From the NCBI RefSeq assembly GCF_000418555.1, contig NZ_ATKM01000019.1, forward strand, positions 1 to 64,000: a DNA stretch of 64,000 bases. Direction: 5' to 3'. The notes under the pieces were generated by a model, which saw nothing but the letters and a program-made list of their open reading frames with translations, had not been told where the DNA came from and made no database searches. The position numbers and the translations under genes are program-made. This stretch comes from Pseudomonas sp. P818 (GTDB taxonomy: Bacteria > Pseudomonadota > Gammaproteobacteria > Pseudomonadales > Pseudomonadaceae). This document shows, piece after piece, positions 41,834 to 51,141 of this stretch; positions within the stretch are counted from its first letter, which is position 1, and each line of letters starts with the position of its first letter.

Positions 41834-42859
41834 TCAGGCGCTGCCGCGCTCGATCAGCTCGAAGCCCACATCCATTCGCAGCGGCTGACGCGCAGCCGCT
41901 GGCTCGGCAATACGCACCAGCAGCGCTTCGGCAATGGCGCAGCCGATACGCGGCCCGTCCACCCGCACGGTAGACAGCGGCGGATGGGTATGCGCCGCGC
42001 TGGAAAGATCGCCGAAGCCCATCACCGCCAGATCCTCGGGGACGCGCAGGCCACGGCTCTGTGCCTCGGCCATCACCCCTTGTGCCACCGTATCGGAACT
42101 GCACACCACCACCTCCCCGGCAGCGCCCTCCTGCAGCAGGCGCGTCAGCCCCTCGCGGCCGACCGCGAGTGTCGCCGGTGCCGGTAGAATCTGCGCTGTC
42201 ACGGGCGCAACAACCTGCCCCTGCAGCGCCGCGACCAGGCTGCGATAACGGCGCAAGCCACGTGGATCATCGATGCCGACCGCCGACACCCGACGGTAGC
42301 CCTTGCCGAGCAGATAGCGCGCCACCGCCTGGCCGACGGCCTCGTGCGAGAAGCCGACCAGCATGTCCAGCGGCCGTTCGCACAGGTCCCAGGCCTCGAC
42401 CAGCGGGATGCCGACCCGCGCCAGGCGCTCGCGACTGGCCTGGGTGTGCTCGGTACCGGTCAGCACGATGCCGTCCGGGCGCCGCCCCAGCACCGCTTCG
42501 AGCAGGGCCTCCTCCTGCTCGGGACGGTAGCCGGTCAGGCCCAGCAGGGTCTGATAGCCCGCGGCCGCCAGGCGGTCGGTCAGCGCCTGCACGGTGTCGG
42601 CGAAAATCGAGTTGGCGATGGTCGGCAGGAAGATCGCCACCAACCGACTGCGGCTCGATGCCAGCGCGCCGGCAGCCAAGTTGGGTACATAGCCCGTCGC
42701 CCGCACGGCTTCCAGCACGCGTTTGCGGGTCGCATCGGTCACCACCTCGGGGCGACCGAGCGCGCGCGATACGGTGATCGGCGACACCCCCGCCACCCTG
42801 GCGACATCGATCAATGTCGGTGCCGTGCTGCTGCGAATACCGGCAGGTTTCCTGCCCAT
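41834..42859 (-). CDS. LacI-family transcriptional regulator
   Basis: This 341-residue protein has an N-terminal LacI helix-turn-helix (TLIDVARVAGVSPITVSRALGRPEVV) and a periplasmic-binding-protein-like effector domain (VAIFLPTIANSIFADTVQAL, ISAVGIDDPRG-type segment). It resembles GntR-type gluconate repressors by the SPITVSRAL recognition helix. ATG 42859 (MGRKPAGIRSS) has GGAGA about 7 nt upstream. It is divergent from uronate dehydrogenase, so it probably controls the hexuronate genes or itself. Confidence 0.85.
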   Translation of the reverse strand: MGRKPAGIRSSTAPTLIDVARVAGVSPITVSRALGRPEVVTDATRKRVLEAVRATGYVPNLAAGALASSRSRLVAIFLPTIANSIFADTVQALTDRLAAAGYQTLLGLTGYRPEQEEALLEAVLGRRPDGIVLTGTEHTQASRERLARVGIPLVEAWDLCERPLDMLVGFSHEAVGQAVARYLLGKGYRRVSAVGIDDPRGLRRYRSLVAALQGQVVAPVTAQILPAPATLAVGREGLTRLLQEGAAGEVVVCSSDTVAQGVMAEAQSRGLRVPEDLAVMGFGDLSSAAHTHPPLSTVRVDGPRIGCAIAEALLVRIAEPAAARQPLRMDVGFELIERGSA

Positions 42860-42920
42860 GTCACATCTCCAATCACTCGATCTCCGCGTAGCGCGAAGCG
42901 CTTCACTCAAGCGAGACAGG

Positions 42921-42932
42921 TTGTCATACAAC
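42921..42932. promoter_or_regulatory. GntR/FadR-type operator candidate
   Basis: TTGTCATACAAC matches the pattern TTGTCATAC-ACAA seen again at 43175-43197 and, in reverse, near 49705. It lies just upstream of the lacI-type gene. Confidence 0.4.
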
Positions 42933-42959
42933 TTTAGTCCAATATTCCGACTCGAGTAG

Positions 42960-43233
42960 CACGGCGATATCTGCCCGAGCGCATCAGCGCATTCGACACC
43001 CGCCCTGTGGCAAAGCCAGGGATTACGGTAGCAGAGCCTTTAAATCGGAGATTCTGCCGGCCGTTGCGAAGCCGGTGACGTTTACAGAGAGGCGAGCAGA
43101 AGGTGCATGAGCTAGCCCCTGTAGCACCCCTCAACGCGTTGACAGCACCCAGGCTGGTGCTGATAATCGATCAATGTCATACGACAACGTATGACAACCC
43201 ATAACAACAAGCAACAAGAGTCCAGGCCCCGCC
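42960..43233. other. Divergent lacI-udh intergenic region
   Basis: No gene is seen. The region carries the palindromic operator candidate at 43176-43195 and presumably the promoters of both genes, which I could not assign. Confidence 0.4.
43176..43195. promoter_or_regulatory. Palindromic operator upstream of udh
   Basis: GTCATACGACAACGTATGAC is a perfect 8-bp inverted repeat with spacer ACAA, extended by TGTCAT and ATGACAA flanks. It fits FadR-subfamily GntR sites. It lies 39 nt before the udh start. Confidence 0.55.
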
Positions 43234-44061
43234 ATGACCACGATCCCCAGCGAATTGCGCCCCTTCGATCGCCTGCTGCTGACCGGCGCTGCCGGCGGGC
43301 TGGGCAAGGTACTTCGTCAGCGCCTGCGCCCCTACGCCAACATCCTGCGCCTGTCCGATATCGGCGAGATGGCTCCAGCCGAAGGCCCGAATGAAGAAGT
43401 GGTGCGTTGCGACCTGGCAGACAAAGCTGGCGTGCACCAACTGGTCGAAGGCGTCGACGCCATCCTGCATTTCGGCGGCGTCTCGGTCGAGCGCCCGTTC
43501 GAAGAAATCCTCGGCGCCAACATCTGTGGCGTCTTCCACATCTATGAAGCGGCCCGTCGCCATGGCGTGCAACGCGTGGTGTTCGCCAGCTCCAACCATG
43601 TCATCGGTTTCTACAAACAGGACCAACGGCTCGACGCCAACAGCCCACGGCGCCCGGACGGCTACTACGGTCTGTCCAAGTCCTATGGCGAAGACATGGC
43701 CAGCTTCTACTTCGATCGCTACGGCATCGAGACCGTCAGCATCCGCATCGGCTCGTCGTTCCCCGAGCCGGCCAACCGCCGGATGATGAGCACCTGGCTG
43801 AGCTACGACGACCTTACCCAGCTGATCGAACGCGCCCTTTATACCCCGAACGTTGGCCACACCGTGGTCTACGGCATGTCAAACAACCGCGAGGTGTGGT
43901 GGGACAACAGCCAGGCCGCACACCTGGGTTTCACCCCCAAGGACAGCTCGGAAGTGTTCCGCGACAAGGTCGAGGCGCAACCCATGCCGGCCGCCGACGA
44001 TCCGGCGCGCATCTACCAGGGCGGCGCCTTCGTGGCGGCCGGCCCGTTCGGCGACGACTAA
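43234..44061 (+). CDS. udh: Uronate dehydrogenase
   Basis: This 275-residue short-chain NAD-dependent enzyme oxidises D-galacturonate or D-glucuronate to the aldarolactone. Visible are the Rossmann motif LLLTGAAGGLGKVLRQRL, the catalytic YYGLSKSYGEDMA (YxxxK) with SSNHVIGFY, and RIGSSFPEP, all typical of Udh. It leads an apparent operon with a lactonase and a TRAP transporter. Confidence 0.88.
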   Translation: MTTIPSELRPFDRLLLTGAAGGLGKVLRQRLRPYANILRLSDIGEMAPAEGPNEEVVRCDLADKAGVHQLVEGVDAILHFGGVSVERPFEEILGANICGVFHIYEAARRHGVQRVVFASSNHVIGFYKQDQRLDANSPRRPDGYYGLSKSYGEDMASFYFDRYGIETVSIRIGSSFPEPANRRMMSTWLSYDDLTQLIERALYTPNVGHTVVYGMSNNREVWWDNSQAAHLGFTPKDSSEVFRDKVEAQPMPAADDPARIYQGGAFVAAGPFGDD

Positions 44062-44110
44062 GACAACGCCTCACCGCCCAAACCATAACAACAACTAGAG
44101 CGCCCCAGCC

Positions 44111-44986
44111 ATGACAGCCGAACTGATTGTCGATGCGCGCAACGCCACGGGCGAAAGCCCGGTTTGGAACACAGCCGAACAGGCTCTTTACTGGGTCGAT
44201 ATTCCTGCCGGACGCCTGTATCGCTGGTCCGCCGCCACTGGCCAGACGCAGAGCTGGCAGGCCGAGGAAATGCTCGCCTGCCTCGCCCTGCATCCGGCAG
44301 GCGGCTGGCTCGCCGGTATGCAGACCGGCATCTTTCATCTGCAGCCTCAAGACGATGGCAGCCTGAAGGCCGAGCAGTTGGCGCAGGTCGAGCACGCCCG
44401 CCCGCACATGCGTTTCAACGATGGTCGCTGCGACCGCCAGGGCCGTTTCTGGGCCGGCAGCATGCTGCTGGACATGGCTGCAGGTACCCCCGCCGGCGCG
44501 CTGTATCGCTACGACGGCCAGCTGCAACAGGTGCTCGACCACTTCATCGTGCCCAACGGCCTGGCCTTCAGCCCCGATGGCCGCACCCTGTACCTCTCCG
44601 ATTCACACCCGAGTGTGCAAAGCGTCTGGGCCTTCGATTACGACACTGACAGCGGCACGCCGCACAACCGCCGCCTGTTCATCGACATGAAACAGCACCC
44701 CGGCCGGCCGGACGGCGCCGCCGTGGACGTCGATGGCTGCTACTGGATCTGCGGCAACGATGCAGGCCTGGTGCACCGTTTCACACCGGATGGTCGCCTG
44801 GATCGCTCACTGGCCGTACCGGTGAAGAAGCCCGCCATGTGCGCCTTCGGTGGCGCCAATCTGGACACCTTGTTCGTCACCTCGATCCGCCCCGGCGGCG
44901 ACCTTACCGACCAGCCACTGGCCGGCGGCGTGTTCGCCCTCAAGGCCGGCGTGAGTGGTATCCAGGAGCCTGCCTTCAACCCCTGA
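44111..44986 (+). CDS. SMP-30/gluconolactonase-family lactonase
   Basis: This 291-residue beta-propeller lactonase has the family segments ESPVWNTAEQALYWVDI, MRFNDGRCDRQGRFWAGSM, VPNGLAFSPDGRTLYLSDS and PDGAAVDVDGCYWICGN. The metal-binding Glu, Asn and Asp residues are in their usual places. It should open the aldarolactone made by Udh, which lies 49 nt upstream. The precise lactone is inferred. Confidence 0.87.
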   Translation: MTAELIVDARNATGESPVWNTAEQALYWVDIPAGRLYRWSAATGQTQSWQAEEMLACLALHPAGGWLAGMQTGIFHLQPQDDGSLKAEQLAQVEHARPHMRFNDGRCDRQGRFWAGSMLLDMAAGTPAGALYRYDGQLQQVLDHFIVPNGLAFSPDGRTLYLSDSHPSVQSVWAFDYDTDSGTPHNRRLFIDMKQHPGRPDGAAVDVDGCYWICGNDAGLVHRFTPDGRLDRSLAVPVKKPAMCAFGGANLDTLFVTSIRPGGDLTDQPLAGGVFALKAGVSGIQEPAFNP

Positions 44987-45060
44987 TCCGCTTCACCCCG
45001 GGCCATTCGCGGCACCGGCTGCAACGCTGCTTACCAACAACAACAAGACGGAGTTTCCGC

Positions 45061-46035
45061 ATGAACCTCAAACGCAAGTTGCTTCTCGCCACACTTCCGC
45101 TAGCGCTCGGCCTGTCTTCCTTCGTTCAGGCCGAGACGACCCTGAAGATTGCCGAAATCCACCCTGCCGGCTACCCGACCGTAGTGGCCATGGAAAACCT
45201 CGGCAAGAAACTGGAAGCCGCCACCAATGGTGAAATCAAGTCGCGCATGTTCGCAGGCGGGGTGCTGGGTTCCGAGAAGGAAGTGATCGAACAGACCCAG
45301 ATCGGCGCCGTCCAGCTGACCCGCGTCAGCCTCGGTTCGGTCGGCCCGGTGGTACCTGCCACCAACGTGTTCAACATGCCGTTCGTGTTCCGCGACATCG
45401 ACCACATGCGCAAGGTGGTCGACGGTGAGATCGGTCAGGAAATTCTCGACGCCATCACCAACTCCGACTTCAACATGGTCGGCCTCGCATGGATGGAAGC
45501 CGGCAGCCGCAGCCTCTATACCAAGAAGCCGGTGCACAAGCTGGAAGATCTCAAGGGCATGAAGATCCGCGTGATCGGCAACCCGCTGTTCATCGACACG
45601 CTCAACGCCATGGGCGCCAACGGCATCGCCATGGACACCGGTGAAATCTTCAGCGCCCTGCAAAGCGGCGTGATCGACGGCGCCGAGAACAACTCGCCGA
45701 CCCTGCTCGAGCACAACCACTTCCGTGCGGCCAAGTATTACACCCAGACCCATCACCTGATCCTCCCCGAGCCGCTGCTGATGTCCAAGACCACCTGGAA
45801 CAAGCTCACCCCCGAACAGCAGGAACTGGTCAAGAAGCTGGCCAAAGAGGCCCAGCTGGAAGAGCGCGACCTGTGGGTCGCCAAGGAAAAGGCCAGCGAC
45901 GAGAAGCTCAAGGCTGAAGGCGTCGAGTTCATCGAAGTCGATACCAAGCCCTTCTACGACGCGACCGCCCCGGTCCGTGAGAAGTACGGCGCGCAGTTCG
46001 CCGAACTGATCCAGCGCATCGAAGCCGTTCAGTAA
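45061..46035 (+). CDS. dctP: TRAP transporter solute-binding protein, DctP family
   Basis: This 324-residue periplasmic binding protein has a signal peptide ending about SSFVQA and DctP-family segments: MRFAGGVLG-like SRMFAGGVLGSEKEVIEQTQ, MKIRVIGNPLFIDTLNAMGA and GVIDGAENN. It should capture a sugar acid, most likely a hexuronate given the neighbours. A hairpin separates it from dctQM, as usual for abundant binding proteins. Confidence 0.88.
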   Translation: MNLKRKLLLATLPLALGLSSFVQAETTLKIAEIHPAGYPTVVAMENLGKKLEAATNGEIKSRMFAGGVLGSEKEVIEQTQIGAVQLTRVSLGSVGPVVPATNVFNMPFVFRDIDHMRKVVDGEIGQEILDAITNSDFNMVGLAWMEAGSRSLYTKKPVHKLEDLKGMKIRVIGNPLFIDTLNAMGANGIAMDTGEIFSALQSGVIDGAENNSPTLLEHNHFRAAKYYTQTHHLILPEPLLMSKTTWNKLTPEQQELVKKLAKEAQLEERDLWVAKEKASDEKLKAEGVEFIEVDTKPFYDATAPVREKYGAQFAELIQRIEAVQ

Positions 46036-46048
46036 TCCACGCGCAAGC

Positions 46049-46079
46049 GCGCGGCGCCGGCACCTCGCCAGCGCCGCGC
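46049..46079 (+). other. Hairpin between dctP and dctQ
   Basis: GCGCGGCGC and GCGCCGCGC form a 9-bp stem with a 13-nt loop after the dctP stop. It may favour dctP mRNA over the membrane subunits. Confidence 0.5.
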
Positions 46080-46094
46080 CACCGGTGAAGTCTC

Positions 46095-46622
46095 ATGAAA
46101 AACCTGGTTCTGGGCGTCAATGACGTCATCTACCGCGCCTGTATCGCGACCGCCGGCCTGGCCATCGTGATCATGGCCCTGATCATCCCCTGGGGCGTGT
46201 TCAGCCGTTACGCACTGGGCCAGGGCCTGGGCTGGCCCGAGCCCATCGCCATCCTGCTGATGGTGCTGTTCACCTTCGTCGGCGCCGCCGCCAGCTACCG
46301 CGCCGGCGCGCACATGGCCGTGCAGGTGCTGAGCGATCGCCTGCCCGACGTGGCGCAACCCTTTCTCACCCTGTTCGTACGCCTGGCCATGGGCGCCATC
46401 GCCCTGTTCATGCTGATCTGGGGCTACAAGCTGTGCATCGCCACCTGGAACCAGTACCTCAGCACCCTGACCTGGATGCGTGTCGGCGTCAGCTATGCGC
46501 CGATTCCCCTGGGCGGCCTGATCACCCTGCTGTTCGTCATCGAGCAACTGCTCTACGGCGACCAGCACAAACGCCGCGTCGTCGATTACGAGAACTGCGA
46601 AGATTCCAAGGAGTCCGTGTAA
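46095..46622 (+). CDS. dctQ: TRAP transporter small permease, DctQ family
   Basis: This 175-residue protein has four hydrophobic segments, with VFSRYALGQGLGWPEPIAILLMVLFTFVGAA typical of DctQ. Its stop overlaps the dctM start (TAATG). Confidence 0.87.
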   Translation: MKNLVLGVNDVIYRACIATAGLAIVIMALIIPWGVFSRYALGQGLGWPEPIAILLMVLFTFVGAAASYRAGAHMAVQVLSDRLPDVAQPFLTLFVRLAMGAIALFMLIWGYKLCIATWNQYLSTLTWMRVGVSYAPIPLGGLITLLFVIEQLLYGDQHKRRVVDYENCEDSKESV

Positions 46623-47902
46623 TGGATGCCGCCATCCTGCTGGGCAGCTTCATTGCCCTGATCCTGTTGCGCGTCCCGGTCGCCTATGCCCTTGGCCTGG
46701 CCACCCTGATAGGCGCCTGGTACATCGACATCCCGCTGCACGCGGTGATGATCCAGATCGCCGGCGGCGTGAACAAATTCTCCCTGCTGGCCATCCCCTT
46801 CTTCGTCCTGGCCGGCGCGATCATGGCCGAGGGCGGCATGGCGCGACGCCTGGTGGCCTTCGCCGGGGTGCTGGTCGGCTTCGTCCGCGGCGGCCTGTCG
46901 CTGGTCAACATCACTGCCTCGACCTTCTTCGGCGCCATCTCCGGCTCCTCCCTGGCCGACACGGCCTCGGTCGGCTCGGTGCTGATCCCGGAAATGGAAA
47001 AGAAGGGCTATCCGCGCGAATTTTCCACCGCGGTCACCGTCTCCGGCTCGGTGCAGGCGCTGCTCACCCCGCCCAGCCATAACTCGGTGATCTACTCGCT
47101 GGCCGCCGGCGGCACGGTGTCGATCGCCGCGCTGTTCGTCGCCGGCATCGGCCCGGGCCTGCTGCTCAGCGCCACCATGGCCACGCTGTGCCTGCTGTTC
47201 GCGCGCAAGCGCAACTACCCCAAGGGCGAGGTGATTCCGCTGCGCCAGGCGCTGAAGATCTGCGTCGAGGCGCTGTGGGGGCTGATGACCATGGTGATCA
47301 TCCTCGGCGGCATCCTCAGTGGCGTGTTCACCGCCACCGAGTCGGCGGCCGTGGCCGTGGTCTGGGCCTTCTTCGTCACCATGTTCATCTACCGCGACTA
47401 CAAGTGGAGTGAACTGCCGAAGATGCTGCACCGCACGGTGCGCACCCTGTCGATCGTGATGATCCTCATCGCCTTCGCCGCCAGCTTCGGCTACATCATG
47501 ACCCTGATGCAGATTCCGTCGAAGATCACCACGGCCTTCCTGACCCTGTCGGACAACCGCTACGTGATCCTCATGTGCGTCAACTTCATGCTGCTGGTGC
47601 TGGGCACGCTGATGGACATGGCGCCGCTGATCCTGATCCTCACCCCTATCCTGCTGCCGGTGGTGACCTCGTTTGGCGTCGACCCGGTGCATTTCGGCAT
47701 GATCATGCTGGTCAATCTCGGTATCGGTCTGATCACGCCACCGGTAGGTGCGGTACTCTTCGTCGGCGCCGCCATCGGCAAGGTCAGCATCGAGAACACG
47801 GTGAAAGCGCTGCTGCCCTTCTATGTCGCGCTGTTCGCGGTGCTGATGGCGGTCACCTATATCCCGGCCATCTCGCTATGGCTGCCGAGCGTGGTGCTCT
47901 GA
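46622..47902 (+). CDS. dctM: TRAP transporter large permease, DctM family
   Basis: This 426-residue polytopic permease has DctM signatures: FSLLAIPFFVLAGAIMAEGGMARR, SASFGYI-type helices, ISGSSLADTASVGSVLIPEMEKKGY and LGIGLITPPVGAVLFVGAAIG. It drives sodium- or proton-coupled uptake with DctP and DctQ. ATG 46622 overlaps the dctQ stop. Confidence 0.9.
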   Translation: MDAAILLGSFIALILLRVPVAYALGLATLIGAWYIDIPLHAVMIQIAGGVNKFSLLAIPFFVLAGAIMAEGGMARRLVAFAGVLVGFVRGGLSLVNITASTFFGAISGSSLADTASVGSVLIPEMEKKGYPREFSTAVTVSGSVQALLTPPSHNSVIYSLAAGGTVSIAALFVAGIGPGLLLSATMATLCLLFARKRNYPKGEVIPLRQALKICVEALWGLMTMVIILGGILSGVFTATESAAVAVVWAFFVTMFIYRDYKWSELPKMLHRTVRTLSIVMILIAFAASFGYIMTLMQIPSKITTAFLTLSDNRYVILMCVNFMLLVLGTLMDMAPLILILTPILLPVVTSFGVDPVHFGMIMLVNLGIGLITPPVGAVLFVGAAIGKVSIENTVKALLPFYVALFAVLMAVTYIPAISLWLPSVVL

Positions 47903-47940
47903 TTCGCCGCCCTGCTTGCAGGGCCCGCTGTGCCCAACCC

Positions 47941-47960
47941 GAGCCGCCTTCTGGCGGCTC
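47941..47960 (+). terminator. Hairpin after the udh-TRAP operon
   Basis: GAGCCGCC, TTCT, GGCGGCTC: a perfect 8-bp stem 38 nt after the dctM stop. It is followed by CCCGCTTTGT, a weak T-run. Confidence 0.55.
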
Positions 47961-47989
47961 CCCGCTTTGTAAGGATGCTTTGCTTCGCC

Positions 47990-48892
47990 ATGCCTGCCAC
48001 CGCGTTCCCCCGGCATATCGCCGCGCTGATTCTCGCCACCCTGGCCTGCTCCTTCGCCGGTAACCATATCGCTGCACGTATCGCCTTCGATCATGAGGCC
48101 GGTCTGCTGCTGGCGATTCTCTGCCGCTCCGGTGTGACCCTGCTGGTACTCGCCGCCCTGGTGCTGTGGCAACGCGACTCGCTGCGTCTGAGCCGCCAGA
48201 CCTGGGGCTGGCAGCTGGTGCTGGGCCTGCTGATCGCGGTGCAGAGCTTCTGCATCTACTCGGCGGTGGCGCGCATTCCGGTAGGCCTGGCGCTGCTGGT
48301 GGTGAACCTCTCGCCGATCCTTCTGGCCCTGCTCACCTGGGCACTCGGCGGTCCGGCACCGACCCGCCGCGCGGCCCTGATTATGGGCGTGATCCTGTTC
48401 GGCCTGGTGCTGGTACTGGACGTACCGGCGCGCCTGGCCGGCCCGAGCGTCATCGACGAAGGCTGGGTCGAAGGCGTGCTGTTCAGCCTGATGGCGGCGG
48501 CGGTATTCGCCGTGGCCCTGTGGATCACCGAGCATCGCCTGTCAGCCATGCCCGGACGGGTGCGCAGCATGCTGACCATGGCGGTGGTGTTCAGCGCCTC
48601 GGCCCTGGCCGGCGCCAGCGGCGCGCTGCCCGGTGGCGTCGGCCTGCCCAACGCCCTGGCCGGCTGGATCGCCCTGGCGGTGCTGGTGCTGCTCTACGGC
48701 ACCGCCTTCTCGCTGCTGTTCATCCTCATGCCGCGCCTGGACATCGCGCGCAATGCGCCGGTGATGAACATGGAACCGGTGGCCGGCATGCTGTTCGGCT
48801 GGTTGATACTGGGCCAGTTGCTCGGCGCGCTGCAGGTAGTCGGCGGGATGATCGTGGTCGGCGGCATCATCGCCCTGGCCTATCGCCGGTAA
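47990..48892 (+). CDS. DMT-superfamily (EamA) permease
   Basis: This 300-residue membrane protein has ten predicted helices in two EamA halves (LLAILCRSGVTLLVLAALVLW, RIPVGLALLVVNLSPILLALL, LYGTAFSLLFILMPRLDIARNAPVMNMEPV). It is a drug/metabolite exporter of unknown substrate. ATG 47990 is the likely start; AAGGA lies 14 nt upstream, a long spacing, and ATG 47975 in the same frame is possible. It lies behind a hairpin after the TRAP genes, so co-regulation with uronate use is uncertain. Confidence 0.78.
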   Translation: MPATAFPRHIAALILATLACSFAGNHIAARIAFDHEAGLLLAILCRSGVTLLVLAALVLWQRDSLRLSRQTWGWQLVLGLLIAVQSFCIYSAVARIPVGLALLVVNLSPILLALLTWALGGPAPTRRAALIMGVILFGLVLVLDVPARLAGPSVIDEGWVEGVLFSLMAAAVFAVALWITEHRLSAMPGRVRSMLTMAVVFSASALAGASGALPGGVGLPNALAGWIALAVLVLLYGTAFSLLFILMPRLDIARNAPVMNMEPVAGMLFGWLILGQLLGALQVVGGMIVVGGIIALAYRR

Positions 48893-48899
48893 CGGAGAC

Positions 48900-49655
48900 T
48901 CAGCCGTGCAGCGCCTCAGCCTCGGCCGCTTCATGCGCCTGGCGCAGGCGCTCGCGGCTGTTGGTCAGGTGCAGGCGCATGGCTGCACGCGCGGCCTCGG
49001 CATCCTGACGCGCGATGGCTTCGAAGATCTGCTCGTGCTCGCGCTCCAGCCGCGCCATGTAGTGGGTCTGATCGTCACGCGCAAGGCTGGCGGAATTGAC
49101 CCGGGTACGCGGGATGATGCTGGTACCCAGATGGCTGAGGATATCGGTGAAGTAACGGTTGCCGGTGGCCTCGGCAATGCGCAGGTGGAACTGGAAGTCC
49201 GAGGACACCGCATCGCTGGCATGCGCAGCGCTTTCGTTGATGGCATCCAGCGCTTCGCGAATGGCTTTGAGCTGCGCATCGCTGCGGCGCGCGGCAGCCA
49301 TCCCCGCCGACTCCACCTCGAGGCTGATGCGCAGCTCGAGAATCGCCAGAACGTCGCGCAAGGTGACGATGGTCGCCGGGTCGATACGAAAACCACTGGC
49401 ACTGGGCGTATCCAGCACGAAGGTACCGATGCCATGACGGGTCTCCACCAGGCCGGCTGCCTGCAAACGCGACAAGGCCTCGCGCACCACGGTACGGCTG
49501 ACGCCTTGCTCCTCCATGATTGCCGATTCCGTCGGCAGCTTCTCACCGCGCTTGATATGCCCATCGCGAATACGTTGCGACAGCTCCGCCACCAGTTCCT
49601 GGGCCAGGCTGCGGTGCTTGCGACGAGCACGAGGTTGAGCGTTTTGCGTTTCCAT
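48900..49655 (-). CDS. GntR-family regulator, FadR subfamily (FCD domain)
   Basis: This 251-residue protein has an N-terminal GntR winged helix (LAQELVAELSQRIRDGHIKRGEKLPTE, VSRTVVREALSRLQAAGLVETRHGIG) and a C-terminal helical FCD effector domain with the metal-site residues in DFQFHLRIAEATGN and RLEREHEQIFEAIARQDAEAA. ATG 49655 (METQNAQPRARR) was chosen over upstream codons that overlap its own promoter. Members of this group commonly sense sugar acids. The repeated TTGTCATAC-ACAA sites in the uronate cluster fit its subfamily. Confidence 0.87.
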   Translation of the reverse strand: METQNAQPRARRKHRSLAQELVAELSQRIRDGHIKRGEKLPTESAIMEEQGVSRTVVREALSRLQAAGLVETRHGIGTFVLDTPSASGFRIDPATIVTLRDVLAILELRISLEVESAGMAAARRSDAQLKAIREALDAINESAAHASDAVSSDFQFHLRIAEATGNRYFTDILSHLGTSIIPRTRVNSASLARDDQTHYMARLEREHEQIFEAIARQDAEAARAAMRLHLTNSRERLRQAHEAAEAEALHG

Positions 49656-49700
49656 GGTGGACGAGTTCTCGACTTGAGGCTTTGCCGTAATGATAGCCCA

Positions 49701-49717
49701 GCAGTTGTACGATGACA
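49701..49717. promoter_or_regulatory. Operator candidate at the GntR gene
   Basis: AGTTGTACGATGACAC, in reverse complement TGTCATCGTACAACT, resembles the TGTCATACGACAA sites at 42921 and 43175. It lies about 50 nt upstream of the GntR start, suggesting autoregulation. Confidence 0.4.
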
Positions 49718-49755
49718 CTATGAATTCCCGACATTAGCCGCCCCAGGAACGCCAA

Positions 49756-50631
49756 ATGCCTACGACTCTGCTGACCCTGCGCGATAGCCTGACACAGTTG
49801 ACCCTAGCCCCGGAACTGGGCGCAAGCCTGGTCAACTGGGTTCGGTTGAGCGATGGTCGGGCACTGCTTCGCCATAGCGACGAGCAGGCGCTGGACGCCG
49901 CCAACCCTAGACGCCTGGCCTGCTATCCGTTACTACCCTGGTCCAATCGCATCGGCGGAGGCGGCTTCGATACGCCTGCCGGCTGGCAGTCTCTGAGCGC
50001 CAATACCGAGCATGAACCTTTGCCGATCCATGGCAGCGCCTGGCAACAGCCCTGGCGGATAGTCGACATGACATCCGACAGCGCGAGTCTGCAACTCGAT
50101 AGCCGGCTGCCGTTCCCCTACCGCGCCACCCTGGACGTTCAACTTGTCGAAGGCTGCCTGCAGCTGCGGCTACAAGCCACTCATCTAGGTCTGCGCCCCA
50201 GCTGGTATGGTCTTGGCCTGCACCCTTATCTGCCGCGCAATACTCATACCCGCCTGCAAGCCAAAGCCGCAGGTGTCTGGTTATGTGGCGAAGACAAACT
50301 TTCCAGTCAGTGGGTCGAGTTGCCGCAGATCTGGAACTTCGAAAAACCAACTTTATTGCCGCAGCAACTTGTCGACAATGCCTTTACCCAATGGCCGGGT
50401 CACGCACGCATCATTCAGCAGGACGCCGGTTATCAACTTGTATGCTCAGCACATGGCTGTGATGTGTTTCTGCTCTTCTGCCCACAGGCACAGGACTTTT
50501 TCTGCTTCGAGCCCGTCACCCATCCGGTCAATGCGCATCATCTCCCGCAGCGTCCGGGCCTGCAGTTAATGGCGCCCGGGCAAAGTTGTCGGCTGAGTTT
50601 CAGCTTGCATTATCAGGCGCTGAAGCCCTGA
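49756..50631 (+). CDS. Aldose 1-epimerase
   Basis: This 291-residue galactose mutarotase-like protein has YPLLPWSNRIGGGGF, PIHGSAWQQPW and WYGLGLHPYLPR, which hold the substrate-binding Arg and His and the catalytic His of the family. It would speed interconversion of sugar anomers for Udh. AGGAA lies 6-7 nt before the ATG. It is divergent from the GntR gene. Confidence 0.85.
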   Translation: MPTTLLTLRDSLTQLTLAPELGASLVNWVRLSDGRALLRHSDEQALDAANPRRLACYPLLPWSNRIGGGGFDTPAGWQSLSANTEHEPLPIHGSAWQQPWRIVDMTSDSASLQLDSRLPFPYRATLDVQLVEGCLQLRLQATHLGLRPSWYGLGLHPYLPRNTHTRLQAKAAGVWLCGEDKLSSQWVELPQIWNFEKPTLLPQQLVDNAFTQWPGHARIIQQDAGYQLVCSAHGCDVFLLFCPQAQDFFCFEPVTHPVNAHHLPQRPGLQLMAPGQSCRLSFSLHYQALKP

Positions 50632-50870
50632 TTACTGGACATTCACAGGGCGTTGGCGATAATACTCGCCCGTTGCACGGTGCAACTTTTCTCGCAAAAA
50701 AGTTACAGATAGATAAGTAGCGAAGAAAAAGGAGACGACGCAAAGCGCAAACTTTGCCTGCCCGCTCCTTGCCAAGTGAAGCGAAGCCCCTAGATCGATT
50801 CCTGACTGCAGCAGTGAAACCAGGCGTTTCACGTGTCGTGTGGGTCGATCACAACATACAGGTAGAACAC

Positions 50871-51092
50871 GTGACGAAAGACGAACTGCGCGCCGAACTC
50901 GAGCGCCAGGCGCAGCGTTACAAGGATGTATATGGCGGAGAAGTCATTACCTACGCCGCTCAGCCGGACCCTGACCGCAAACCCTGGCGCAAGAAACCCA
51001 GTCTCCTCGACCAGGCCTTCGAAAAAGAACTCGAGAAGATCGAGAAAGAACACCTGGAAAAGCAGGAAGCCGCCAAAGAAGCGGCCGGCTAG
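50871..51092 (+). CDS. Small conserved-looking charged protein
   Basis: This protein of about 73 residues is rich in Lys and Glu (LRAELERQAQRYKDVYGGEV, then PWRKKPSLLDQAFEKELEKIEKEH) and probably cytosolic, with a C-terminal coiled-coil-like tail. GTG 50871 has AGG 8 nt upstream and is the preferred start; the frame is open to 50754, and GTG 50838 is another option. I do not recognise the family. The 240 nt before it show no other gene. Confidence 0.6.
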   Translation: MTKDELRAELERQAQRYKDVYGGEVITYAAQPDPDRKPWRKKPSLLDQAFEKELEKIEKEHLEKQEAAKEAAG

Positions 51093-51141
51093 CGAAACCT
51101 GGCCCAGGTCGAACACAGCATTACTAGCGCGATTGAAACTC

